This document shows, piece by piece, positions 1 to 11,002 of a stretch of 64,000 nt of DNA. Location: contig NW_026251770.1 in the NCBI RefSeq assembly GCF_025024155.1, positions 62,001 through 126,000 on the forward strand, written 5' to 3'. Made by a program: the position numbers and the translations under genes. This stretch comes from Gamsiella multidivaricata (taxonomy: Eukaryota; Mortierellomycota; Mortierellomycetes; Mortierellales; Mortierellaceae). The notes under the pieces are model-generated. The model made no database searches and was not told the DNA's origin. It worked only from the letters and a program-made list of their open reading frames with translations. Each line of letters opens with the position of its first letter. Within the stretch, counting starts at the first letter, position 1.

Positions 1-2
1 CC

Positions 3-275
3 CCTTACAGGGAGACCAACATCACCCTCGCCACCATGGACGGCACCGCTACCACCAGGGTCATCACCGACAGCTCTACCACCACCACCAGCAACGACAC
101 CCTGCACGGCTCCACTCCTTCAGGAGCCTCCTCCACTGGTACAAACGCAGCTTCTACGGGCGGGAAGGCCGGAAGTTCCAGTGGTTCCATCACCATGCCT
201 GCTGGCTTCCTCAATCCCCTCGCTGTCCTCGCCACCGCTGCAGCCTTCGCTTTCGGTGGCCAGATGTTGTTTTAA
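3..275 (+). CDS. C-terminal end of a secreted GPI-anchor-type protein (partial)
   Basis: Open frame entering from the left edge and ending at a TAA at 273-275. The visible part is about 90 residues: a Thr/Ser/Gly-rich, low-complexity stretch followed by a hydrophobic C-terminus (about 20 residues rich in Ala, Leu and Phe, ending in QMLF). A Ser/Thr-rich stalk plus a terminal hydrophobic tail after small residues is the usual layout of a GPI-anchored fungal cell-surface protein. The enzymatic or binding part lies outside the window, so its function cannot be read. A possible 3' splice site (TTACAG, 5-10) sits at the very edge, so the true exon start is uncertain. An AATAAA-like signal follows the stop within about 20 bases. 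Confidence 0.6.
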   Translation, partial: PYRETNITLATMDGTATTRVITDSSTTTTSNDTLHGSTPSGASSTGTNAASTGGKAGSSSGSITMPAGFLNPLAVLATAAAFAFGGQMLF

Positions 276-839
276 AACAAAAATAAATAAATGAATAGCA
301 GACATAACCTTATATCCCAACCTAAACCGTAAACGGTTTACAAGTTTTTTATATTTTTTGTTGAAATTACCCGGAAAGAGAGAGGATTTTCTTCTTTTTT
401 TTACTATAGACTATATAATGCTATAATCTATAAAAATTAAGAAAGACGCCTTGCTGAGTCCAGGCCTCCCTCACCCAGAAGAGTATTATCCGCCGCAACG
501 CTTGTAAAATCTCTCCTTCTCCTCTTCTTCCTCCCAAAAACTGCTGTTGTCACTGCCTCCCCACTGGGGGCCCCCTGTGCTTGTGGATGATTTGCTTGAA
601 GCGATGGCAGCAAAGGAGCCGGAGTCTTGCCAGCAGCTAAAATTATTGTTGTCCGATATCGATGCTTGTTTTTCACAGGAATTATAGATGTGCTGACGGG
701 TACCACCGACACGGTGCTTCTTTCAGCAGGACTTTGAGGCACCCAAACGATCCAAGACCCCCCTTTTGTGTTGTTGGCGACCATCTACTTTTACAACTGC
801 CCCTGACCTTCTCAATTTAGTTGAAGCTCGCAAGGAATA
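276..839. other. Intergenic, no supported gene
   Basis: AT-rich 3' flank of the GPI-type gene (AATAAATAAATG at about 284-295), then mixed sequence. A 115-codon frame on the minus strand (437-784) has no recognisable domain or start context and was not accepted. Confidence 0.5.
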
Positions 840-1250
840 TTGAAGCGTCTTAAAAATGAGATGGCGGTAAAAATTGTGCATGTTGATTGATCGGAGAGGT
901 CTCCAATGTGCTGAAGCAGCTCTGCTTTGGTTCGAGTTTCATTTCGGCCTTTGTTGTCACGGAGAGTTCATGGCTCGCCGTCCTGGGTCCATGCCATCAT
1001 GTCCACCACATTAGCAGATTGGATGGGTTTCTTTGTTGAGTGTGCGGGAAATGGTATGGCGCGCTGTCGAGGTGGACATTAATTACAAGGGCCAAACCCC
1101 CATGTTAGTGAGGTTATTGCAAAGCTTCTCGAAGATGCCATCAAACACATCGGCCGTGAAGTGGTCGTTATAGTCGCAATTGCCCGCCATGATACCAGCC
1201 TCTCGAATTTTTCCTTTGGGGACCTCCTTCCATAACCCAGCCCTCATATT
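840..1250 (-). mobile_element. Decayed DDE-superfamily (Tc1/mariner, IS630-like) transposase fragment
   Basis: Reading the minus strand, three short coherent blocks appear in different frames in the order expected of an IS630-type catalytic domain. The first (about 1100-1215) holds a CDYNDHF block followed by a helix ending near FEKLCNNL. The second (about 1050-1085) holds the VHLDSAPYH block, which resembles the second catalytic Asp motif of the family (MDxAxYH). The third (about 900-935) holds a TKAELLQHI block typical of the region near the final acidic residue. The blocks are separated by frame changes and stops, so this is a relic. Coding-looking scraps continue towards about 1870 (for example around 1390-1540), but I could not assign them. 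Family assignment is by motif memory only. Confidence 0.5.
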
Positions 1251-2140
1251 CCCTCATCACGATTGGTTACCCCCGAGGCGAGTCTTCCTGATCGCCGGGC
1301 GGATGTATACGCCATCCCTGACGAACCAGGCCTGCAACTGCTTTTTTTACACCTGTTCCACCACACAATGAATGTAGCTAATATAACAAGTAGCGGTTTC
1401 CGACCGGGCTCTGACACAATCTCACCCTTCTTTGGGGCCCCGTCGATTTGTCGCAGCATGGTCGAGGTGGCTGTTCGGTCCGTCCAAAAACACCCGAGAC
1501 AACGTGGTCTGATCTCATCATCCTTGCCAATCATGTTCTTCAAGCAGCGTTCAAGATAGTCGAGTCAATAAGCATCATGTTCTGGCGCACACCTTTTCCC
1601 CAGCAGCGCTAATTGCCCTGAAACAGTGTGCCTTTTTCATCTCATCGCCATCGCCACCAATTATTGCATCCATAGACCTCCCAGCAAACAAAATCGTCAA
1701 TGCCTCCGATGCGACCGCCGTGGTAAGGGTACCAGTATCTCTTATGATGCAATCCCATACACCTCGATGGCCTTGATTTCTGACAGCCATGAAAATCGAA
1801 TCTCTTCAGGGCAATAGTCTCGCTGTATGGTTTGCATATCTGGCGTGCTTGTTGCTTCCTTTGGGTCATGGATCAATGGTACCGCTAAAGCGATGGCTAA
1901 AAGGTCAATAGCGCATTAAGGTAGCAGTAATAGCAGTAGCATACCCACTGTAACCGAGTATTTAACACCGCGCGCATTTATTTTTTTTCATCCCCACAGA
2001 GGTGAAGAATAGACCATTTCGATGCAATTAATACACTAGCCAAGCGATCCTTCAATAAACTATGGGGTATCATTTTCTCCTCCCTTACCTTCCTCGCCTC
2101 CTCCATGTCTCCCATCTTTCTAACACTCACATTCCTGCAT
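1251..2140. other. Intergenic with coding-like scraps on the minus strand
   Basis: Possible further debris of the element at 840-1250: short minus-strand frames at about 1390-1540 and 1575-1730 have balanced composition but no motif I recognise. From about 1920 to 2140 lies the 3' flank of the kelch gene. Confidence 0.35.
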
Positions 2141-4145
2141 CTACGTCTCAATAATAGCATGTGGGCTGCCGAGTGGACGTCTCTCCCAGTAATTACTCTC
2201 GTACTCGCCTTTTTCCTCCGTCGTCACCTCCGAGGGTCCTGCAGTCGTTGTCGGCGGATTATACACCACAGGCATGATCCCAAGATGCTGTTGCTGCGCG
2301 TTCGCATAGCTACTTCCTCCATCCACATACCCTGCACGCACCAACCAACCACTCGTCGGTACCAGATTCATCGAATCCGGTGACGTATGTGCTGTATCCC
2401 ACTCTTGTGGTGGAGAACCTGTCGTCGTCGCAATCAATGGGTTTGCTGTTTGTCCCCCAGCTGCTGAATAGAAAATCGGTGGTTGGTAATTATATGTCGC
2501 ATCCTGATACTGATGCTGCGGTCGGATCGGCAACTGTAGCTGCTGTTGCTGTTGCTGTAACAACAGCAAACTCTGTTGTAACTCCATTTGCTCCTGCTGG
2601 TTCTGAATCTGTGTCCGCATCTGTTGAAGCTCATCATCATGAGTACTCACTGCCGGTGGCGGTGTCGTCTATCCGGACCCTTCGCTACCCCTATGATCGC
2701 TCGTCGTGTTCAATGGGGTAGCCCTGTGCTGTTGTCGTTGTCGTCGTCGGAAGATGATGAACAACACTCCCGCACAGAGCACAGCTACGCCCGCGACGGC
2801 TCCTCCTACAATCGCACCCGCATTGCTCGAAGATGATCTATTGCTCGAGGGTAAGCCCGTGCTTGTCGCATTTGGTGAGCTCGAGGAAGTCTCGGACGCC
2901 CTGGCAGCCACATAAGATGCTGGGGGAGTGTACTGTGTGATCCATGCGTTGTTGTTCAGGTCGTAGATCAAAATGGGTGCAGGCGCGACCAAGTCTGTCG
3001 AGTTCTGTCCTCCCCAGACCAAGAGCTGGTTGCCGGCAATGGTGCAGGCTGCGTAAACTCTAGGAGTGCCGGTCAAGCCCTGTCTCCAGGTCTGGCTGAC
3101 AGTGTCAAAAATAAAGACTTCGCCACTGAATGTGGTGAGGTCGGACAGCCTTCCTCCATAGATCACCATAAGTGAGCCATCATCATCTATTCCGAAGAGA
3201 GAGGATAGAAAATAATCAATTAAAGTAGTACGGTGGTGAACAAGTCTATATTTGCAGTACTAGACGACATACTTGATGCCATGCAATGGTCTGCTCGCAT
3301 TGCTGGGGCGATTCCTGATGTGGCCTGGCAGAGAATAAAAAAAACAGCAACGGGGACCTGGTGAGTAAAAAATAAATAAATAAAACACATGTCGTCGGGA
3401 GTCGCGCAGATACCTGATCGCTTACCAATGTGGACCACACTGAAGTCGAGGGCACAAATTCCGTTACGGTGTTGAGATCTGGAATCACACCCTTTGAAGA
3501 ATTATACCCGCCAAAACAAAGGATACTCTTCCGCTTCTGTGACCAGACATTGGCATAAAACAAACGATTCAGAAGAACTGTGGGAGGCAATGCGCTCCCT
3601 GATATCGTGTCCGTCACAAAGTTATAGACGTTCATCGAGTTGTGGTCGCTGGACGTGTACCCACCCGCAAGATAGACCAACCCAGTGTTAGGGTCTGTCA
3701 TCGCGTTGACACCCATAGTGTCTCCGTACGTCGCCTGCACTATCGCTCGAGTCCATTGACCGGTAGCAACAGAATAGTGAAAGGCAAAGGCTGTGGCGCC
3801 CGAATGGAAGGTAACCATGGTCTTTTGGTCTGCGGAGAAAGTAGTGGGGAATATGGCTTGTTGGGATCCATCATTGAGCTGCGTCCAGAGGGGCGTGGTG
3901 CTGTTCCAGGAGTTGGCGAGGTCGAGCGAGAAGAATTAACCATAGTTGATAGTGGCGTAATTACCTCCGAGGACGTAGAGACGTGTGGCGGTTCTGGCAA
4001 AGGCGGGCGCATAGACGGGGAAAGGTGCGGACGATTTTTGTGCCCGAGAGAGGAGAATGAAAGGGCTGGCGAGGAGGAGGACCGCTGCGGCGAGAAGAAG
4101 CGAGGTGTTTGCAAAACGGCGACAACGGCTGCTGCTGCTCGCCAT
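2141..4145 (-). pseudogene. Kelch-repeat single-pass membrane protein with two in-frame stop codons
   Basis: Exons 4145-3426, 3324-3273 and 3186-2141; introns 3425-3325 (GTAAGC..CAG) and 3272-3187 (GTATGT..TAG). The conceptual product is 605 residues. It has a signal peptide (1-35), a kelch propeller with repeated V/L-x-GG blades (LYVLGG, VYLAGG, ILCFGG, VIYGG, LLVWGG), a Ser-rich stalk, a transmembrane helix (about 379-403) followed by Arg-rich residues, and a Gln-rich cytoplasmic tail. This is the layout of surface kelch proteins common in Mortierella-type fungi, presumably ligand or cell-wall binding (inference). Codon 70 is TAA (3938-3936), between GGNYATINYG and FFSLDLANSW, inside the first blade. 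Codon 430 is TAG (2671-2669); a further 175 codons stay open behind it in the same frame. Neither stop can be removed by a plausible intron. It may be a pseudogene, a nonsense allele or a sequencing artefact. Confidence 0.72.
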
Positions 4146-5017
4146 GGTTGGAGGTGACAGAAATGAAAGGCGGGATAAGCGAAGAGCGAGGAGATTCCGA
4201 AGTTTTTTTTTGTTGATCAAGCAAAGGTATGAAAGCGATCAAGCAGAAGGGGTGGGACGCGTCAATAAAAGTGTGCTGTTCTCACAAACAGGAGGGGAGG
4301 ATACAGGTACGATTGGAAAAAAGACAGAGTGTGGAATTCAGAGTGGATGAGGGCGGATGTGATAAGTTGATGAATTGATGATGAGGATGTGCTTGCCTGG
4401 GCGCAATAGCAGGCGCCCTCAGCAAAAGTCGCCCTTTTGTTCTTTCCATCATGGACTGGGACAAAACGATGGAGACATAACAAATATAAAAGACAGGCAG
4501 AGGGATGTTCAATGCATGCCATGCATATTTTATTAGGGGATTTTAAACTTTGATAGATGGGGCGCGTTATTTGTGACCAAAACGCGATTTTCAAAACACC
4601 GCCACCTCGAGGGCTGAAAATGTTTTACAGCTCAAAAAATGATGATGAACGAAGCCAACCACCAACCCGACACCCATGCCATTCAAGTCAGAACGCCAAC
4701 AGCTACTATCCAGCCTGGAGTAGCCCATCATTCTCACGATCCTCAATGATGACGATGAAGGAACGAGGATGCAATTGTGCTGTACCACCTTGTCGATGGG
4801 AGGCGATGGCGAAGGGGAAGGTGAAGAAGGTGGAGATTCGTCGTGTGATGGTTGTTCCATGTCGAGCTGTAGATGGATGAGTCGATACAACCACAAAGCT
4901 GAAAACCCAGAAGAGCATGCGGCTACTAGTTGTGGGCAAACGCGCCGCAAAGGCAAATGAAGTCCGCCATAGGCTTGAGGCGAGGTTTGAATGGGCGGGT
5001 TATAGAGTCCTCGCCTG
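4146..5017. other. Upstream region of the kelch gene, no supported gene
   Basis: Several overlapping frames of 60-150 codons exist on both strands here, but none has a recognisable domain, splice pattern or consistent composition. The first 100 bases upstream of the kelch start are purine-rich on the plus strand. Confidence 0.5.
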
Positions 5018-5357
5018 GAAGTCGCAACCCAACTATTTTTATAATAGAAAATCAAGTCAAGGAGATCCGATGGTCAATTTTTTTTTGATATGGGGTAAAA
5101 CACACCTCTGTTTACTCCTCGCGTCTTCGCAGTTCCCGTTGAAAAAAGGCGAAGCATAGAATTTGTTCAGGTCTCCCCACACGTTACATGGAGATTGTGC
5201 GGGTGCACAATTTTTTTTTTTGAATTGACGTTTTTATTATAAAATCTTAAATCACTAATGTGACGGCTTTATCAGTGCACAAAAATTTCAGAAAAATCGT
5301 GGCTTGGTGAGGTTTTGAATTGGTTTTCTATTATAAAAATATTTGGGTCGCGACTTC
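5018..5357. mobile_element. MITE-like element with 38-bp terminal inverted repeats
   Basis: The left end 5018-5055 (GAAGTCGCAACCCAACTATT at its start) and the reverse complement of 5357-5320 match over 38 bases with three mismatches. The element is 340 bp and holds no long open frame. An internal direct pair GTGCACAA (5213 and 5275 regions) is also present. No clear target-site duplication is seen. The base pairs outside the right end (GAAGTCGC) repeat the first eight bases of the left repeat, giving a 16-nt perfect palindrome (about 5350-5365). Size, long inverted repeats and lack of coding capacity fit a non-autonomous DNA transposon. Confidence 0.7.
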
Positions 5358-5666
5358 GAAGTCGCTAGCCTAGCATACTAGAGCGCATACACACACGAAA
5401 AAAAAATATATATCTCAGGGCCTGAAACGTTATCTGTCATAACTTTATTCCTCTTCACCACTGCATGGTTTCTCAAGACCAAGATGGTAGGCATACATTA
5501 TTGTTTTATGAAAAACTGTGCTGCATTATGAGGGATAACAAACAAAGAGATAGCAGAGAAAAAGAAAATAAGGTACATTGACTAGTAGATGTGATGAACA
5601 GAAAGTGAGGAAAAAGACTATGTCGACCGAAAAAAAAAAAAAAAGATACAGGATTGGCACAATCTT
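5358..5666. other. 3' flank of the PP4R1-like gene
   Basis: AT-rich sequence between the inverted-repeat element and the stop of the minus-strand PP4R1-like gene; presumably its 3' UTR. No gene seen. Confidence 0.5.
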
Positions 5667-8600
5667 TCAAGAGCTAAACTTGGAGGTCGAGGTTGCCATG
5701 GGCCCCAACGGCGGCGAGAACGCGGCTCTGGCAGCTAGTGCACCCGGGTGTGGCGACGTTGCCCCTGATGCAACAATGGCTGCATACGAGGGTGAGCCAG
5801 GGTCAATCGAAGACGAGGACGATCCTGGCAATCCCAATCTGCTGGCTGAGGGCGCTAGTGGGTTGATAGAGATTGGTGGCGGCAATGGGTAATGTGATCT
5901 CTTACCCGCTCCCAATTTAGCGTTCAGCACACGCAGCACTGCTTCCTCGGGCGATCGTCCCTTGTTCGTGCTTCCATTGAGGAGATTGTTGTTGCTCAAG
6001 CTTCCGTTCTTGCTTGCTGCACCTGATGCTACCGCGTCCACAGTGATCGCGCCCACGCTTGATGTTGTCGCCGCAGGGTTCGCTTTGAGACCTTCGTCCT
6101 GTTTTACCGATGCTGCATAGCTGAGTGTCGGAGGCGCCTCCGAGAGTACGGTCTCTATCGAAGGAGCTGACCCAGGTGCCAATGGTGGATATTGTGACAC
6201 TGCCGGCGCTGCAGATGGCTTGGGCAAGGACTTGGTTGGCGTTACTTCATTCGCCTTTGACGTTGACAGCGGTGTTGATGATAGAGATGAGCCCTGCGCA
6301 TCCTTTGACTTGGACTCTTGACCAGCAAGAGACAGATCGCCTGCAGCTCCAGAAACAACCACTGTGACGCCCTCGCCAGAGCTGTCCTGGAATGCTTCCT
6401 CCATTTCTACATCTAATGGACTGGCACCGTTCATGCCGTTTGCAGAATAAGGGACGACCTTGAAGATGTCCCGTCGGCTACCAAACTGACCCTTGCTCTC
6501 TCTGTCCTCACCCACAATATCATCATCGTCATCGTCGAGTGGCCGACGGGGCGCATCAAACAAGCATTCACCTTCCTCCTCCTCCTCATCGTCTTCGCCT
6601 TCCCGGTTCCAATGCTTCCGCTGTGCTTCCTTGGATCCCAGAGACGCAGCAAACGACTTTTCTGAGCTGCCGTTCGACTCATCCTCGTCCTCGTCGATCT
6701 CGCCATGGACGTAATCCCAGCTCGTCTTCGGCTTCCGGATCTCCTTGCCAGAGACTGTCAATTTGTTGCCGACCATGACCTTCATACCGATCCCTATGCT
6801 GTTTCGATTCCGGGGTTTGTTCGAAATGCCCTTTGTCTTGACAGAGTTCAAAAACTCCATGCTGTCGTCGCTGCTCTCCTCGTCACTGTCGCCCTCCTCG
6901 TCGTCTTCATCATCCTCGTCCTCATCCTCATCCTCATCGCTGTCGCCTTCACCCTTCAAGAACTGAACTTCCTCTCCATCTTCGTCCTCCTCGCTAATGG
7001 TCGAGACCTGGCCTCGCTCTGGATTCTGAGAAAATCCGCCCACAGCCCCTGCTTCAGCCTTCTCCTCCTTCTTCTTCTTCTTCTTGCTCTTGGACTTTTT
7101 CTTCTTCTTCTTCGGCTTTGGTAGCTCCGCCGGTCCGCCAGCATAGATGCGAACATCGCGATCCGGGTCCTTCTGCAGAATGCCGAGTGCTCCCTGTAGT
7201 CGGCTGGAGATGGATTCCTCACTGTACAGTTCACCCTCCATCATCCAGCTCACGACGCGAGAGACCCAAATGCGCACATTCACAACCGCGTCCGTCATCA
7301 GCTGCTCCGCCAGAAGCGACAAAAAGTGCTCCTCAAACTCCTCTGCGGAAATGCCAGAGTCGACCAACGACTGGATAATTTGAACCGCTACGACTCGTGA
7401 TCGGTATCCTCCGTTCGTGGTGAACTCGACCATTTGTCGGATAACCTGCTCCTTGATCGTTGTCGTCTCCTTCTCCTCGGGTTCAGAAGGCGGGGTTGAT
7501 GATGAGCTTGAAACGCCATTCGAAACGCCATTGGTGTGAGCGGTATCAGCTTTGGACTTCGTGACATTATTGTCGGTCGAGTCAGACAACTGGTGTGTCA
7601 AGTCCTCCATCTCCACATCCTCGCCTTCGCCGAATGAACCCAGAACAGGCTCGTCATCATCCGGCGACAAGACATCCTCTGTCCCCTTTGTGTGAACGAA
7701 CGGGCCGATGCGTGCACTAGCCTCCCAAAGTGCTGGAAACGCCATGACTCCAGACTCGCGAATGGTGGATACGCCGTCTGTACAGGCTCGTATACTCAAA
7801 GGCATCAGGTATTCCAAGAGATCTTTGCCCTCAGCAATCTCACACAGCGCCGGTAACTGTCCTGCCAAGGAGTCCCGGAGGCGCCAATTACTAGACCGTT
7901 CCAGCTCGTTCCATGCATTAAAAATATCCCGCAAGGCCTCTGACCGACATTTGGGTGACAAACAAGAGATGAACTCTACGACGTGCCCGATAACGCCCTC
8001 CTTGACCTCGTCCTCTGCCAACAAACAGTCCGAGAATGCCAACGCCAGATCGCGATCAGCTAATTCGGGTCCGAGAATACGCGCCACCTCATGAAGAGAG
8101 CACGCCAGTGATCTCCGGATAGGCGGCCTGAATGTCCCTGCAAGCCTCATATATACCGGCTTCATCTGCTCCCATTTCGACTGACCCGCAGTCAAAATAA
8201 CAGCTATATGTTCATAATGAAGACACATGATCAGTTCTGGGACTACTTTCCTGTAGTTGGCAGAATACAATTAAAGTACAGAGTAAGGGGACAAGCCTTA
8301 CCTGGGAAGCTAAAGGCGCACATCACCGCCAGCTCGTGCTCGTTCATCGGCTGGAGCCCCATATCCAGAAAATGATTCAACAGCGAATCCGGGACTTTTC
8401 CCTTCTCAAATCCTGCAATGACTTCGCCCAAAACTTCCATGATCGAATGACGTACGCTCCGACTGATATCGGTCGAGTACAGATTGTAAAGCTCCTCCAC
8501 TTTGCTGGTCTTCATCTCGACTGGCAATGACGACACGAAGGACGCGAGAACTGTACAACATGCGCGTCGGATGTGCCACGTATCGTCGTGAATGAAAACA

Positions 8601-11002
8601 TCATACAGAGGGAGTAGACGGTCAATGACAACTTGCTGATCAACAACCTTGCATAGTGTCCCCAATGCAATCACAATTTCCTAGAGTTGTAAACAAAAGC
8701 AAGCTAATAGTATGAGTATGTCGATTGTGGACATTGACCACGGCGGAGAAAAAAAAAAAAAAAAAAGCCCATTGCTGACTAATGTTACCTTGCGGACATA
8801 AAACTGTGATTTTTTTACCAGTTTCTCCAGCTTTGGCAAAACAATCTGCGTACACCGGTCCTTTCCAAGGATCGGAGCCAAGGATGTCAGTAGCTATTTT
8901 GATCGAATATGATTTTTGGTTATCAGTTGCTGGCAGGGGAAGAAGGTACGAATATTCGCTGATGCTACTTTAATTGCTCGTTTCAAACTCAAATCACTTA
9001 CCACAACGACGAGCATCTTGCCCAATTCTGCCTCGCCATCTTGATCGGCATCTGGGTACATCGCTGTATTCTGCTGATCGTCGTCCGCGGCAGTATCCGT
9101 ATTGATGTATAGGTTTTCCAGTCCTGTAATGATCCCGTCCAAAATCTCGCTTTCCAAAACCTGCTCGGATACGTTCTCAGAAACAGCCTTGACTGCCTCG
9201 CGTGTCTGATGTGCAATCCCTGCGTTTTGGTCCAGAAGCAGGTTGATAAAGACGAGCGTGAATATGTCGTGCATCAATGGGGGCGGGGATGAGGACAGCT
9301 GTGTGTTATTTAAATCCTGATTTTGCTGCCCCGCTGCAGATTCCTCGTACGTTATGACGGTATTCTATTTCATTTGAAAATAAATAACATCTCCATGAGT
9401 ATGTTGAAGAAAAATGGGTATAGCGAAGAAGAAAAGAAGTATATCCAGGCATGGTAATCATACCTGAAAAAAGTATAGAATGATCTTGTCCAATTGTGCC
9501 GCCAATGATTCCCTGACCGATTCTTGAGGATCTGCTGAAAGGTCGCGCACAATCGGAATAACACAGGAAATCGCGTCTCGCACATCCATTACCGGCAAAA
9601 GCGTTGTCACCTCTCTTGCGAAAAAGGCTCTATGATACCAAAAAAAAAGAAAAAAAAAAAAAAAAAAGGTCCATTGACAAAATGAGCGCGGGCAATTTTT
9701 CATTCATTCTTGTTTCTAAGTATCGGTTGTGCCGCGTCGCCATGAACGAATCGAGTAAATAGCGTACCGATGAAAGTCATAGTCGCTCCTGGACAGCATC
9801 TGTGCCTTTTCCACAGCTGAGAGGCCTGGATCTGCGAATAATTGCACGACATCTGCGTCGACGCCCAGCTCCATAATGCTCTTTTCCTGGGGATCTATAT
9901 TAGAGAAAGATATACGTCCATGCAAAGTTTAGCCACCTGATGCAATCTAAAAAATAATGTTCCATTCGCGCGTGTTCTGAACCACACCAACAACAGTGAA
10001 AAAAAAAAGAAGAGTTTCGGCCTTCATACCTGCACTTATTTCTGCCAAGAGCGTTTCTGTGTCGAGGGAATCAAAGGTATCATCCTGTTCGTTTGCAAGG
10101 AGGAGGTACGAGAGATCCTTGTCCTCGTGTTCGAGTTGTGTATCATCCTCGTCCGCGCCAAAGTACAGGCCGAGGTCTACAAGAACAAGGTTTTTCAAAG
10201 GACAAAGATATTTAGAGCGTTAGTGCGACGTAGTCAGCAAATTATGAGATTGCATGCTGGTTGAATCATGAGAGAGGCTGATGTAACAAGGCGCTTTTTA
10301 TTTTTGTCTTTGTCCATGACTCCCTTTTTCCTGCAAAGTGCTATTCTCAGTCTTCCGCCATCGATCCCCCTACCAAATATTGACGTTGAGTGTAGCCACT
10401 ATTTGTTTATTGCACTTTTCCAGGTTCCAATGCACGATGACGAATAGATGTCTCCGGAACCAAAAATGCCGGTGGGCTGTTGAGCTTCTGCTGGATCGCT
10501 GTATGTTTCTGCAATCATAGTTGCTTTGCTGCTGCAGTCCTGTTCCTCGTAGGTCGTTACTGCTGTCTAGAATCCATTTCAGGCCGTCATTCGCCGTGTC
10601 ATTGTTACTCCTTGTTTCGCTTCCGATTCACCTTCCTACTGCTTTGTGATGGCTGTTGCTCCTTGCTCTCCAGATATATTTTCCTGTGGTTCGCTTTTTT
10701 TTTTTTTTTTTTTTCCCGCTCATTTTTGAAAAAGAGACAAACAGGTCTCATACGAGATAGACATCCGAGAGAAATCATAGGATTCCGCCATAGTGATCAA
10801 ATCTACAGTGAAGTATCAAAGCATTTTGGCTGTCCCGAGCTTCGATATTGTATCCAATTCCTGTCAGCGTCTGTGGATTTGGCGGGAATAGCCGTTATTG
10901 CATATCCAGTCCTGCCTTCAGCTTGCAGGTTCCAGGTTTCAGGTTCCAGTTCATTGATCCTTGAGCAAAGTCTCATTAGAGTGAGGGGGTCTTACCAGCC
11001 AT
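5667..11002 (-). CDS. HEAT-repeat protein, PP4 regulatory subunit 1-like
   Basis: Eight exons: 11002-10996, 10176-10030, 9894-9768, 9629-9464, 9364-9002, 8893-8789, 8680-8302 and 8245-5667, giving 1290 residues in frame. The N-terminal 700 residues are helical HEAT repeats, with typical blocks such as RDAISCVIPIVRDL, DPQESVRESLAAQL, HIRRACCTVLASFV and SRSVRHSIMEVLGEV. These match the PP2A-A/PP4R1 type of scaffold that binds the PP4 catalytic subunit. The C-terminal half is disordered, with a Lys-rich run (possible nuclear signal, about 7065-7115), long Asp/Glu runs and Ser/Thr-Pro-rich segments. The first exon is only ATG GCT G, joined over an 818-base intron to an acidic start (MADLGLYFGADEDD); this start is inferred from splice phase. 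The last intron uses an AG at 8246 (GAAAG), which is the only acceptor that keeps the frame. PP4R1 rather than another HEAT scaffold is a judgement from the acidic insert and repeat style. Confidence 0.78.

Noticed and set aside
437..784. 115-codon open frame on the minus strand after the GPI-type gene
   Set aside because: No domain, no splice context and mixed composition; it lies in the 3' flank of the first gene.
3896..3937. A 40-base GTTAAT..AACAG intron that would remove the TAA in the kelch gene
   Set aside because: Too short for an intron here, would delete the conserved SLDLANSW strand and breaks the frame (40 is not a multiple of three).
4557..5159. Overlapping frames of 80-154 codons on both strands
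   Set aside because: No motif or splice pattern, and they run into the inverted-repeat element.
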